A DNA stretch of 64,000 bases from Streptomyces sp. 135 (GTDB lineage Bacteria; Actinomycetota; Actinomycetes; Streptomycetales; Streptomycetaceae), in the NCBI RefSeq assembly GCF_020026305.1, contig NZ_CP075691.1, positions 7,283,415 to 7,347,414 on the forward strand, given 5' to 3'. The notes under the pieces are model-generated. The model saw only the letters and a program-made list of their open reading frames with translations, did no database searches and was not told where the DNA came from. Position numbers and translations under genes: made by a program. Positions 24,087 through 32,269 of this stretch are shown piece by piece (within the stretch, counting starts at the first letter, position 1; every line of letters begins with the position of its first letter).

Positions 24087-25082
24087 TCAGCGCTTCAGTT
24101 CGCGCAGGTACTTCCCGAACTTCTCCAGGCCGTCGATGTTGCGCGGCCCGCTGATGCCCTCGTTGTAGTCGAGGACGAAGAAGTTGTTCTTCTTGACGGC
24201 GGGCAGCTCCTTCGTGTGCGGGGACTTCTTCAGGAACTCGATCTTCTTCTCCGCGGGCTGGTCGCCGTAGTCGAAGATGATGACGACCTCGGGCTCGGCC
24301 TTGGTGACGGCCTCCCAGTTCACCTGCGTCCAGCGCTCGTCGAGCCCGTCGAAGATGTTCCTGCCGCCCGCGGTCTTGATGATGTCGTTCGGCGGGACCT
24401 GGCTGCCCGCGGTGAAGGGCTGGTCGGTCCCGGAGTCGTAGAGGAAGACCGGCACCGGATCACCCTTGGGTGCCTTCTCCTTCACGGCCGCCACGCGCTT
24501 CTTCAGGTCCCCGACGACCTGACCGGCCTTCTTCTCGACGTGGAAGATCTTCCCGAGCCGCTCAAGGTCGCTGTAGAGCGCGTTGAACGGCGTGACCTTC
24601 TGCGGATACCCGGGATAGTTGAAGCAGCTCTCCGTGTGCATGAAGCTCTGGACGCCGAGCTTGTCCAGGATCTTCGGGGTGATGCCGCGCTGGTCGCTGA
24701 AGCCGGAGTTCCAGCCCGCCACGACGAAGTCGGACTTGGCCTCGACGACGATCTCCTTGTTGAGCAGGTCGTCGCTGAGCATCTTCACCTTGGCGTACTC
24801 CGACGCCCAGGGCGACTCGCTCACCGGCGGATTGGCGGGCGGCATCACGTACCCGTGGACGTGCTTCGTCAGACCGAGGCTGAACAGCTTGTCGGCGCTG
24901 CCGCCCTCGTAGGCCACGGCACGCTCGGGCACCTGGTAGGAGACGGGCTCGCCGCACCGCTTGACGGTGACCTTCTCGGACGCCTTGGCGTCGCCGTCCG
25001 CCTCGACCTCCGCGCCGCAGCCGCTCAGCAGCAGCGCGGCCGCGAGCGCGGAGCCCAGGGCGATGGACCGGGTGTGTGACAT
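24087..25082 (-). CDS. FecB-type metallophore-binding lipoprotein
   Basis: Binds a metal chelate outside the cell for the FecCD/FecE importer. The start is ATG 25082 (MSHTRSIALG). The lipoprotein signal ends LLLSGC with Cys22. The 331-residue chain has the class III binding-protein layout: VPERAVAYEGGSADKLFSLGLTKHVHGY, then AKSDFVVAGWNSGFSDQRG, a long linking helix, and EVVIIFDYGDQPAEKKIEFLKKS. It is the last gene of an operon running down from 30166. Metal and ligand cannot be read from sequence; the Zur-like box upstream suggests zinc. Confidence 0.85.
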   Translation of the reverse strand: MSHTRSIALGSALAAALLLSGCGAEVEADGDAKASEKVTVKRCGEPVSYQVPERAVAYEGGSADKLFSLGLTKHVHGYVMPPANPPVSESPWASEYAKVKMLSDDLLNKEIVVEAKSDFVVAGWNSGFSDQRGITPKILDKLGVQSFMHTESCFNYPGYPQKVTPFNALYSDLERLGKIFHVEKKAGQVVGDLKKRVAAVKEKAPKGDPVPVFLYDSGTDQPFTAGSQVPPNDIIKTAGGRNIFDGLDERWTQVNWEAVTKAEPEVVIIFDYGDQPAEKKIEFLKKSPHTKELPAVKKNNFFVLDYNEGISGPRNIDGLEKFGKYLRELKR

Positions 25083-25119
25083 GGGTATGTGGTGCCTTTC
25101 CAAAGGTGGGGTGGGGTGG

Positions 25120-25893
25120 TCAGAGGGTGGGGTGGAGGGAGTAGAGCAGCTGGGGGCCGCCGGTCAGCGGATGCGGTACGACGGTGGCCTTCACGCCGAA
25201 CACATCGGCGACCAGCTCCTCGGTGAGGACCTCCTCGGGCGTCCCGGCCGCGACCAGGCTCCCCTGCGACAGGACCCCGAGCCGGTCGCAGGCGGCGGCC
25301 GCGAGGTTGAGGTCGTGCAGCACGACGAGGACGGTCGGCCCGGCGCCCCGCAGATGCGACAGGACCTCGATCTGATGGCGCACGTCCAGGTGGTTGGTCG
25401 GCTCGTCGAGGACGAGCACCCGCGGCTCCTGGACGAGCGCCCGGGCGAGCAGCACGCGCTGGCGCTCCCCGCCCGACAAGGTCAGGACGCCGCGCTTGGC
25501 CAGATGCCGGATGTCGAGCCGCTCCATCGCCCGTACGCACAGCTCCCTTTCACGCCCGCTGAGCGCCTGGTTGCCCCGCTGGTGCGGAGCGCGTCCGAGC
25601 GCGACGACCTCCTCGACGGTGAAGTCGAGCTCGACGGCGCCGTCCTGCGTCATCGCCGCGACGAGCTGCGCGCTGCGCCGCATCGAAAAGCCCGCGATGT
25701 CGTCACCGCCCACCCGCACCGTCCCGGTGGCCGGCCGCAGCGCGCGGTAGACGCAGCGCAGCGCGGTCGACTTACCGCTGCCGTTCGGGCCGACGAGGCC
25801 GACGACCTCGCCGCTGCCCGCGTCGAGCGAGAGGTCCCGCACCAGGCTCTTGCCGTCGATGACGACGCCGAGCCCCTCGATTCGCAAGTCCAT
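25120..25893 (-). CDS. FecE/FepC-type ABC ATPase
   Basis: ATPase of the chelate importer; 257 residues. The start MDLRIEGLGV (ATG 25893) lies one base after the permease stop. Motifs are Walker A GPNGSGKST, Q-loop AAMTQDGAVELDF, signature LSGGERQRV, Walker B VLVLDEPTNHLD and switch VVLHDLNLAA. These are typical of siderophore and cobalamin importers. It is cotranscribed with the permease and binding protein. Intact. Confidence 0.93.
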   Translation of the reverse strand: MDLRIEGLGVVIDGKSLVRDLSLDAGSGEVVGLVGPNGSGKSTALRCVYRALRPATGTVRVGGDDIAGFSMRRSAQLVAAMTQDGAVELDFTVEEVVALGRAPHQRGNQALSGRERELCVRAMERLDIRHLAKRGVLTLSGGERQRVLLARALVQEPRVLVLDEPTNHLDVRHQIEVLSHLRGAGPTVLVVLHDLNLAAAACDRLGVLSQGSLVAAGTPEEVLTEELVADVFGVKATVVPHPLTGGPQLLYSLHPTL

Positions 25894-25894
25894 C

Positions 25895-26992
25895 TCAACG
25901 GCCCCCGAACACATAGCCCTTGCGGCGCATCAGCGCGATGAACACCGGTACTCCGACGAGCGCGGTGATGACACCCAGCGGCAGTTCGCGCGGCGCGACC
26001 ACCGTCCGGGACAGCAGATCGACCCAGACCATGAAGACCGCGCCGACCAGCGGGGCCACGGCGAGAACCCGGGCGTGCCCGGCGCCGACCACCATGCGCA
26101 CCAGGTGCGGCATGACGAGCCCCACGAAGCTGATGGCGCCGCTCACCGCCACCATCACGCCGGTGACCAGCGAGACGAGGACGAGCAGCGACCTGCGGTG
26201 CCGGTCGGGGCTCAGGCCGAGGCTCGCCGCGGTCTCGTCGCCGAGCGCGAGCACGTCCAGGGCACGGCCGTGGCGGTACAGCACGACGAGGCCGAGCAGG
26301 ACGACGGCGGCGACGACGGGCAGCGCGGCCCAACTGGCGGCGCCGAAGCTGCCCATGGTCCAGTACAGGACCATGCCGGTCGCCTCGCTGTCCGGCGCGA
26401 AGTAGATGATGACGCTCATCACGGCCTGGAAGCCCAGGGACATGGCGACGCCCGTCAGGACGAGACGCAGCGGTGACAGGACGCCCCCGCTGGACGAGGC
26501 GACGTACACGAGGAACGACGCGACGAGCGCGCCGATGAACGCCCCCGCCGACACCGCGTACACCCCGAGCGCGGCCAGGCCGCCGGTGACCGTCACCGCG
26601 ACGGCGCCCACCGACGCCCCGGAGGAGACGCCGAGCACGAAGGGGTCGGCGAGGGCGTTGCGCACCATGGCCTGGATGGCGACGCCGACCGCGCTGAGCC
26701 CGGCGCCCACCAGCGCGGCGAGCAGGACACGCGGCGTGCGGATCTGCCAGATGATCTGGTACGTCGTCGTCTCGTCGGCGCCGATGCGCCCGCCCGTGAG
26801 CGCCGCCCACAGATAGCGGGCGGTCTCGGCGGGCGTCACGAAGGCGGCGCCGAGCCCGATGGCCACGACGACGGACGCGACCAGGACGAGGAAGAGCGCG
26901 ACGCAGGTCAGGACCAGGGCCCCGGGTGAGGCGAGCCGGTCCCGCACGGCGGCCCTGGGGCGCGCGGGTGCCGCCTCCGTGACGGTGCTCAT
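25895..26992 (-). CDS. FecCD-type metallophore ABC permease
   Basis: A 365-residue membrane protein with about ten helices, presumably acting as a homodimer because only one permease gene is present. The start is MSTVTEAAPARPR (ATG 26992), overlapping the MFS stop by ATGA. Diagnostic motifs are IRTPRVLLAALVGAGLSAVGVAIQ, NALADPFVLGVSSGASVGA, and GAISFVGLVMPHLVRM with PRELPLGVITALVGVPVF near the end. It is part of the Zur-box-headed operon and is the import side of the metallophore system. Confidence 0.93.
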   Translation of the reverse strand: MSTVTEAAPARPRAAVRDRLASPGALVLTCVALFLVLVASVVVAIGLGAAFVTPAETARYLWAALTGGRIGADETTTYQIIWQIRTPRVLLAALVGAGLSAVGVAIQAMVRNALADPFVLGVSSGASVGAVAVTVTGGLAALGVYAVSAGAFIGALVASFLVYVASSSGGVLSPLRLVLTGVAMSLGFQAVMSVIIYFAPDSEATGMVLYWTMGSFGAASWAALPVVAAVVLLGLVVLYRHGRALDVLALGDETAASLGLSPDRHRRSLLVLVSLVTGVMVAVSGAISFVGLVMPHLVRMVVGAGHARVLAVAPLVGAVFMVWVDLLSRTVVAPRELPLGVITALVGVPVFIALMRRKGYVFGGR

Positions 26993-28281
26993 GCTGTTCC
27001 TGCCTCCGTTTCGGCTTCGGCCTCGTCGTCGCTCGGGGACCCGCGCCGCACCAGGACGGCCGCGCCGAGCGCCGCGACGACCAGGGCGCCGAAGACGGCG
27101 GCGGTGCCGGGGTAGCCGGCGAGGCCGAGGCCCGCGCCGCCGAGCGCCGCGCCGACGAACACGCCGAGGCTCTGCCCCGCGGCGTTGAGACTCAGCGCCG
27201 AGCCGCGCAGCGAGGTGCCGCAGCGCCGCACGATGAGGCTGACGACGCACGCGGCGACGATGGCGTGGCTGGCCGCGTGCAGCGCGGTCATGGCGAGGGC
27301 GAGCGGCAGCCAGTGCGTGAAGTAGAAGCCCACGACGGAGACGAGGGCGGCGACCAGACCGATGCCGAGCATGCGTTCCGTGGCGACGCGCGGCGCGGCG
27401 GAGTTGGTGATCCGGCCGGTGAGGAGGTTGCTGACGAAGAACGACGCGCCGCTGAGCGTCCACACGAACGCGAAGAGACCGGCGTCGAGGTCGAACCGCT
27501 GCTCGTAGAAGGCCGCGAGGTACGACAGGTAGCCCATGAACACGGCGGTGCGCAGAAACCCGATGAGCAGCAGCGGCACCGCACCACGGACGGCCGCCAG
27601 GGCCTTGAACGAGGCGAGGTAGCCGAGGCGCTGCCCGGCGGGGGCGTTGGCAGCGTTGTCTGCGGATGCCTCCTTCTTGCGGCGGGCCACGAAGACCACG
27701 GCGAGCAGCAGCGACACCACCGTCACGCCGAACAGGTCGCCCTGCCAGCCCCAGAACAGCGCGGGCAGCGCGATGACGGGCGCCGCGAGCATGGCGGTCA
27801 TCGACTGCGTGGCCGTGACCAGGGTCGCCGCGCGCCCGGCGGCCTTGCCGGTGCCGAAGCGGTCGGCGGCGGCGGCCGTCAGCGCCGGGTTCAGGACGGA
27901 CGTACTCGCGCCGATGAGCAGGCAGAAGACGGCGAGCATGACGAAGTCGCCGCTGGCGCCGAGCGCGGAGGAGGCCCCGAGGGCGACGAGCGCGCCCGCC
28001 GCCGCCCACTCCTTGGGCACCCGGTCGATCAGCGGGGCCAGGGCCGTGCCCACCAGCAGGGCGGCGAGGCCGCCGAGTCCGCGCAGGCCGCCCATCGCGG
28101 CGACGCTGCTGCCGGCGTCGTCGGCGATCGGCACGAGGTAGGTGCTGAAGACGGTGAACGGCAGCAGGCCCACCGCCGAGGCGAGCAGGACCGGCCACAG
28201 GGTGCGGGCCATGCGCAGATCGCCCGGGACCGGCTCCTCGGCCCTGTCCGTCGTGGGGCCCTTCACGGCGTCGACGCTCAC
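26989..28281 (-). CDS. MFS transporter, probable metallophore exporter
   Basis: A 430-residue 12-helix protein starting at GTG 28281, which overlaps the stop of the DUF364-like gene by GTGA. The first helix follows RMARTLWPVLLASAVGLLPF. Loop 2-3 has LAPLIDRVPKEWAAAGALVAL. The centre carries a basic cytosolic loop (ARRKKEASADN). It lies between the biosynthetic genes and the importer genes in one operon. In siderophore loci an MFS gene in that position usually secretes the product, so export is inferred. An importer role is less likely because a full FecBCD set is present. Confidence 0.82.
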   Translation of the reverse strand: MSVDAVKGPTTDRAEEPVPGDLRMARTLWPVLLASAVGLLPFTVFSTYLVPIADDAGSSVAAMGGLRGLGGLAALLVGTALAPLIDRVPKEWAAAGALVALGASSALGASGDFVMLAVFCLLIGASTSVLNPALTAAAADRFGTGKAAGRAATLVTATQSMTAMLAAPVIALPALFWGWQGDLFGVTVVSLLLAVVFVARRKKEASADNAANAPAGQRLGYLASFKALAAVRGAVPLLLIGFLRTAVFMGYLSYLAAFYEQRFDLDAGLFAFVWTLSGASFFVSNLLTGRITNSAAPRVATERMLGIGLVAALVSVVGFYFTHWLPLALAMTALHAASHAIVAACVVSLIVRRCGTSLRGSALSLNAAGQSLGVFVGAALGGAGLGLAGYPGTAAVFGALVVAALGAAVLVRRGSPSDDEAEAETEAGTA

Positions 28282-29117
28282 GCACCCGCTCCGTCCGCGA
28301 GGGCGGCGCGGTAGCGGTACATCGGCGTGGCGTCCGCGCTGAACTGGGAGAACGTGAACGGCTCGGCGTTCAGACCGGTGACTCCGGCGCCGAGGAAGGC
28401 GCGGGCGACGGCGCTGCCGCTCTGGGCGTAGACGGTCAGCGGGACGCGGTGCTCGACGCAGTGCCGCAGGATCAGGTCGAAGGTGCCGTTGCTGAGCGTC
28501 ATGCCGGTGGCGACCACCGCGTCGGCCTGCGCGAGGACCTCGGTCATGTCGTCGGTGACGGGGTCGCCCCACGCGGTCGTCCGCAGGTTCAGGTCGCAGG
28601 GCAGGCAGACGCCGCCCCGCTCCCGGATCGCCGCGACCAGCGGGTTGACGACGCCGATCAGGGCGACCTTGGCGCCGGGCTCGATGTCGAGCAGCCCCGC
28701 CACGGCGGCGTCGCGCGCCTCGGCGCGGACCTCCGGAGTGCCGGTGGGCAGCATGACGCGCTCGGCGTCATCGGCGTCCCGGTGCGGGCGCACCCGGGCC
28801 AGATAGGCGTCGAGTGCGGCGGTCCGCACCGGCGCGGACTCGTCGCGCAGCAGCTTGTCCAGACAGTGGCCGGAGGCGTTCTCGCAGAATTCCGGGGCGA
28901 TTTCACCCGCCTCGAAGGAGCACGCGCCGAAGGAGTCGCCGACGCGAAGCAGCAAGTAGTGGTTGTGGTAGGTGACATCACCGCCGGCAAGCCGGGTCGT
29001 GTTGTACAGCCAGAACGCGCTGGTGACGGTGAGGCCGGCCGGGTCGGGGCCGTGCTCGCCCGCGAGGACGGCCTCTGTCAGCTCCGCGACGGATGTGTGG
29101 GATATGGGACGCGACAT
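28278..29117 (-). CDS. DUF364-like (putative heavy-metal chelation domain) protein
   Basis: A 279-residue soluble protein of unknown reaction. The start ATG 29117 (MSRPISHTS) is preceded by GAGAG. The C-terminal two-thirds has a Rossmann-like pattern: GAKVALIGVVNPLVAAIRERG, then ADAVVATGMTLSNGTFDLIL, which resembles Pfam DUF364. The N-terminal part has several Cys (ACSFEAG, EFCENASGHCLDKLL, CLPCDLN) that could bind metal or a cluster. It is second in the operon, 59 bp after the PLP enzyme and overlapping the MFS gene. A part in assembling, loading or modifying the chelator is suggested only by context. Confidence 0.7.
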   Translation of the reverse strand: MSRPISHTSVAELTEAVLAGEHGPDPAGLTVTSAFWLYNTTRLAGGDVTYHNHYLLLRVGDSFGACSFEAGEIAPEFCENASGHCLDKLLRDESAPVRTAALDAYLARVRPHRDADDAERVMLPTGTPEVRAEARDAAVAGLLDIEPGAKVALIGVVNPLVAAIRERGGVCLPCDLNLRTTAWGDPVTDDMTEVLAQADAVVATGMTLSNGTFDLILRHCVEHRVPLTVYAQSGSAVARAFLGAGVTGLNAEPFTFSQFSADATPMYRYRAALADGAGA

Positions 29118-29176
29118 GGTTTCTCTCTTGATCTGCGGGGGTGTTGAAGGCGGGGCGGCGGCACGCTGCCGGAACG

Positions 29177-30166
29177 TCAGGCGGTGGCGGGCCAGGCCGT
29201 GGTGGACCAGGGGTGGCGCAGCTGGTCGAGCGAGGTGACCTCGTGCGGCTTCAACGTCTCGATGTCCAGGGCCTGTTCGTGCCGGGCGTAGGCGCTCTCG
29301 ACGTAGCGGTGGCCCGTGTCGGCCGCGATGAAGACGTAGGTGCGCGAGCCGTCCCCGCGCCGCTCCCACAGGGCGCTCAGGTACGCGGCGCCCGCGGAGA
29401 GCCCGGCGAAGATGCCGCTGGTGCGCAGCAGGGCGACGGCTCCGGAGACGGCGCTGTCGAAGTTGACCCAGTGCACGCGGTCGTACAGGTCGTGCCGGAC
29501 GTTCTGGAACTCGATGGCGCTGCCGATCCCGGCGATGATCATGTCCGGGTCCGCGACGTGCTCGGAGCCGAAGGTGACACTGCCGAAGGGCTGCACGCCG
29601 ACGAGCGTCACGTCACGGCCGGCCTCGCGCAGATACGTGGCGAGGGCCCCGGTGGAGGCACCCGACCCCACGCCGCCGACGAGCGCGAGGGGGCCCGTCG
29701 GGATGTCCGCGTCGATCGACTCGGCGACCTCGCGGTAGCCGTAGTAGTGGATGGCGTCGTGGTACTGCCGCATCCAGTGGTACGAGGGGTTGGCGGCCAG
29801 GATCTCGGCGATGCGCCGCACCCTCAACTCCTGGTCCAGGCGCAGGTCCTTGGAGGGAGCGACCTGTTCCAGGGTGGCGCCCAGTATCTCCAGCTGGACG
29901 CGGGTCGAGCGGTCCACCGTGGTGGAGCCGACGATGTGGCACTTCATGCCGTAGCGGTGACAGGCCAGTGCCAGGGCCTGCGCGTAGATGCCGCTGGAGC
30001 TGTCGATGAGGGTGTCACCGGGTCGGACGGCTCCCGTTTCGAGCAGATGGCGGACGGCTCCGAGAGCCGAGTAGATCTTCATGGTCTCGAACCGGAGGCA
30101 GGCGAGGTCCGGTTCCAGGGATATGAGATCGGGTTTCTTCACCGCTTCGGCGATGTGTGGGTGCAT
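29177..30166 (-). CDS. SbnA-like PLP-dependent beta-replacement enzyme (cysteine-synthase family)
   Basis: Fold-type II PLP enzyme, 329 residues. By analogy to SbnA it would eliminate phosphate from an O-phospho amino acid and add an amine nucleophile. Lys30 in RFETMKIYS is the likely Schiff-base Lys. SSSGIYAQALAL aligns with the substrate loop TSGNTG of cysteine synthases but is altered. GGVGSGASTGALA is the phosphate-binding glycine loop. It is first in the operon, with ATG 30166 lying 59 bp from the Zur-like box. The kinase that could make its substrate is divergent across that box. True substrates are unknown. Confidence 0.82.
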   Translation of the reverse strand: MHPHIAEAVKKPDLISLEPDLACLRFETMKIYSALGAVRHLLETGAVRPGDTLIDSSSGIYAQALALACHRYGMKCHIVGSTTVDRSTRVQLEILGATLEQVAPSKDLRLDQELRVRRIAEILAANPSYHWMRQYHDAIHYYGYREVAESIDADIPTGPLALVGGVGSGASTGALATYLREAGRDVTLVGVQPFGSVTFGSEHVADPDMIIAGIGSAIEFQNVRHDLYDRVHWVNFDSAVSGAVALLRTSGIFAGLSAGAAYLSALWERRGDGSRTYVFIAADTGHRYVESAYARHEQALDIETLKPHEVTSLDQLRHPWSTTAWPATA

Positions 30167-30224
30167 GGCGTGGATCCCCCCGTTGGGACGTCGGAGCGGA
30201 AGACGCCGAGAGCATCACACTAGA

Positions 30225-30239
30225 TGAAAATGATTGTCA
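30225..30239 (+). promoter_or_regulatory. Zur-box-like operator in the divergent metallophore promoter
   Basis: TGAAAATGATTGTCA, identical to 2937-2951. On the minus strand its edge provides TTGACA as a -35 for the SbnA-like operon, with TGATGC 17 nt on. It lies between the two divergent biosynthetic arms, so one repressor could control both. Zinc/Zur assignment follows the motif and the Zur-family gene at 31346. Confidence 0.7.
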
Positions 30240-30350
30240 AGACCGGGTAAGGTCGTCACACTGTCCCTGAGGGTGGTGCGTCCCTGAGGGGCGGTGTGTC
30301 CATGGGAGGCGGTGCGCCGTTCAGTGCCCCGCCGTGTCGAGAGGAGCCGC

Positions 30351-31349
30351 GTGAAGCTGTCCCAGGAGCCCGGAGCCAGGGCTCGCCTGCCGCGACAGGA
30401 GCCGCGTCCGAGAGGGGCCGGGCCGGGGGTGGCCACCGGTGTGGGCACCGCCTTCGGCACCTTCGGTGAGCTCCTCCAGGGCGTGCTGCCCGAGGAGGAC
30501 GGCGACTTCCTCGTGACGCTGCCCGTCGCCCGCTGGAGCATGGCCACCTACCGGCAGGAGTCCGACTCCGGCGAGCTGGAGGTCTGGCCGCCGCGCAAGA
30601 CGAAGGCGCTCCAACTGGCCCGGATGATCGTCGACTTGGCGCCACGTGGTGTGCGGTCCGCGCGTGGCGGGACCCTCACCGTCAGCAGCGTGATCCCCGA
30701 GGGCAAGGGGCTCGCCAGCTCCTCCGCCGACCTCGTCGCGACCGCGCGGGCGGTCGGCCGGGCCCTCGGTGTCCCCATGCCGCCCGTCCGCATCGAACGG
30801 CTCCTGTCCCGCATCGAACCCACCGACGGCGTGCTCTACCCCGCGATCGTCGCCTTCCACCACCGCAGCGTGCGGCTGCGCGCGGTCCTCGGGTCGCTGC
30901 CCGCCATGGCCGTGGTCGGCGTCGACGAGGGCGGCTCGGTCGACACCGTGGACTTCAACCGCATCCCCAAGCCGTTCACCGCGGCGGACCGGCACGCGTA
31001 CGCCGCCCTGCTCGCCCGGCTCACCGACGCCGTGCGTGCCCGGGACCTCGCGGAGGTCGGCCGCGTCGCCACCCGCAGCGCCCTGATGAACCAAAACCTG
31101 CGCCACAAACGGCTGTTGGAGCCGATGCGGGCCGTCTGCCGTGAGGTCGGCGGCCTCGGCGTGGCGGTCGGACACAGCGGCACGACCCTCGGCGTCCTGC
31201 TCGACGCCACCGACCCCGCGTACACGCGCCGCGTGACGGCGGCCTCGCAGGCGTGCGCGGAGCTGGCGGGCGCCGTCTCGGTCTACCGGACGCTGAGCTT
31301 CCGGGGCGCCTCGCGCGTGGCGGTGACGGCGGGGGAGGGCGTGCCGTGA
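30351..31349 (+). CDS. GHMP kinase, PduX-like (L-threonine/serine kinase candidate)
   Basis: Phosphorylates a hydroxy amino acid or related alcohol with ATP; 332 residues from GTG 30351 (GAGAGGAG just upstream). GTFGELLQG near residue 40 is the PduX-type N-terminal motif. PEGKGLASSSADL (from residue 116) is the GHMP phosphate-binding loop. The C-terminal GHMP motif is VGHSGTTLGVLLDA. PduX makes O-phospho-L-threonine in cobalamin synthesis, but no cobalamin genes are near. Here it is paired with an SbnA-like enzyme, which in staphyloferrin B synthesis receives O-phosphoserine from the kinase SbnI. It overlaps the Zur-family gene by GTGA. Confidence 0.8.
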   Translation: MKLSQEPGARARLPRQEPRPRGAGPGVATGVGTAFGTFGELLQGVLPEEDGDFLVTLPVARWSMATYRQESDSGELEVWPPRKTKALQLARMIVDLAPRGVRSARGGTLTVSSVIPEGKGLASSSADLVATARAVGRALGVPMPPVRIERLLSRIEPTDGVLYPAIVAFHHRSVRLRAVLGSLPAMAVVGVDEGGSVDTVDFNRIPKPFTAADRHAYAALLARLTDAVRARDLAEVGRVATRSALMNQNLRHKRLLEPMRAVCREVGGLGVAVGHSGTTLGVLLDATDPAYTRRVTAASQACAELAGAVSVYRTLSFRGASRVAVTAGEGVP

Positions 31350-32269
31350 CGGGCGGGTCGGCGGGCGGGCGCGCGGCGACCGGCGTACGCAGGACACCGC
31401 AGCGCGCCGCCGTGCTCGAAACCCTCGGCCGCTGCCGGGAGTTCGTCTCCGCCCAGGAACTGCACGCCCTGCTCGCCGGACTCGGCAGCACGGTCGGACT
31501 CACCACCGTCTACCGCGCGCTGCGGGACCTCGACCGCGCCGGCCTCGTCGACGTCGTACGGGACGAGTCCGGCGAGCGGCTCTACCTCCGGCGCCCCACC
31601 GACGAGCACCGCCACTACCTCATCTGCCGCCGCTGCGGCCGCAGCCAGCCGGTCGACGCACGCGAGGTCGAGACGTGGGCGGAACGCCTCACCGAGAGCA
31701 CGGGCTTCGCGGAACTGGAACACACCCTCGAACTCACCGGAGTCTGCGGGCGGTGCCGCCGTCCTCCCGGGCGCGGGTCAGCGGATGGTGAGGCTGCCCC
31801 GACCCTCGATGTAGCCGACACCCCTGCTGTAGCAGCGGCGCACGTTGTTGGTGGGCACCGCCGTGCCGGAGAAGGAACGGTGGGCCATGCGACCGGAGGC
31901 GACGGTTCCGTTGAGGAAGGAGTCGGCCGCGGTGTATCCGCGCGTGCCGTGCGGGGCCGGGCGGAGCGTGGAACGTCCGAGGATCCGGCCGGTGCGGTGG
32001 GGGCCGGAGTACCAGGTGACCGTGGCCCTGCCCTTGATCGACCTGGCACGCGAGCAGCTGGCGTGCGCGCTGCCCTTCACGGTGAGCCGGCCGGAGCTGA
32101 TGCGGGGCTGACGGCCGTTGGGGGACGTGCAGTTGTCCAGGTTCGCGCTGCCGCGGGCCGAGATCTTGCGGGGGGTGCTGGTGACGGCGGGGCTGAAGGT
32201 GATGCGCTGGCCGGGGCCGGTCCGCAGGGAGCACTTGAGGGTGGCCCGGGGGGCGGCGACGGCGGCTGA
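31346..32269 (+). CDS. Zur/Fur-family metalloregulator with suspect 3' end
   Basis: Metal-sensing repressor. GTG at 31346 overlaps the kinase stop. The DNA-binding domain (TGVRRTPQRAAVLETL, then SAQELHALLAGLGSTVGLTTVYRALRDLDRAG) and dimer domain with EHRHYLICRRCG and a second pair CGRC are complete by about residue 137. The pattern is closer to Zur than Fur. The frame then stays open to 32269, adding about 170 residues antisense to a secreted-protein gene, which looks like noncoding shadow. One missing base just before would give a stop at 31789-31791 and a normal-length protein. It is probably the local regulator of the metallophore genes. Confidence 0.72.
   Translation: MTGGSAGGRAATGVRRTPQRAAVLETLGRCREFVSAQELHALLAGLGSTVGLTTVYRALRDLDRAGLVDVVRDESGERLYLRRPTDEHRHYLICRRCGRSQPVDAREVETWAERLTESTGFAELEHTLELTGVCGRCRRPPGRGSADGEAAPTLDVADTPAVAAAHVVGGHRRAGEGTVGHATGGDGSVEEGVGRGVSARAVRGRAERGTSEDPAGAVGAGVPGDRGPALDRPGTRAAGVRAALHGEPAGADAGLTAVGGRAVVQVRAAAGRDLAGGAGDGGAEGDALAGAGPQGALEGGPGGGDGG

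Noticed and set aside
30351..31349. Cobalamin pathway threonine kinase (true PduX)
   Set aside because: No cob/cbi genes in the window; coupling to a Zur-family gene and pairing with an SbnA-like enzyme point elsewhere.
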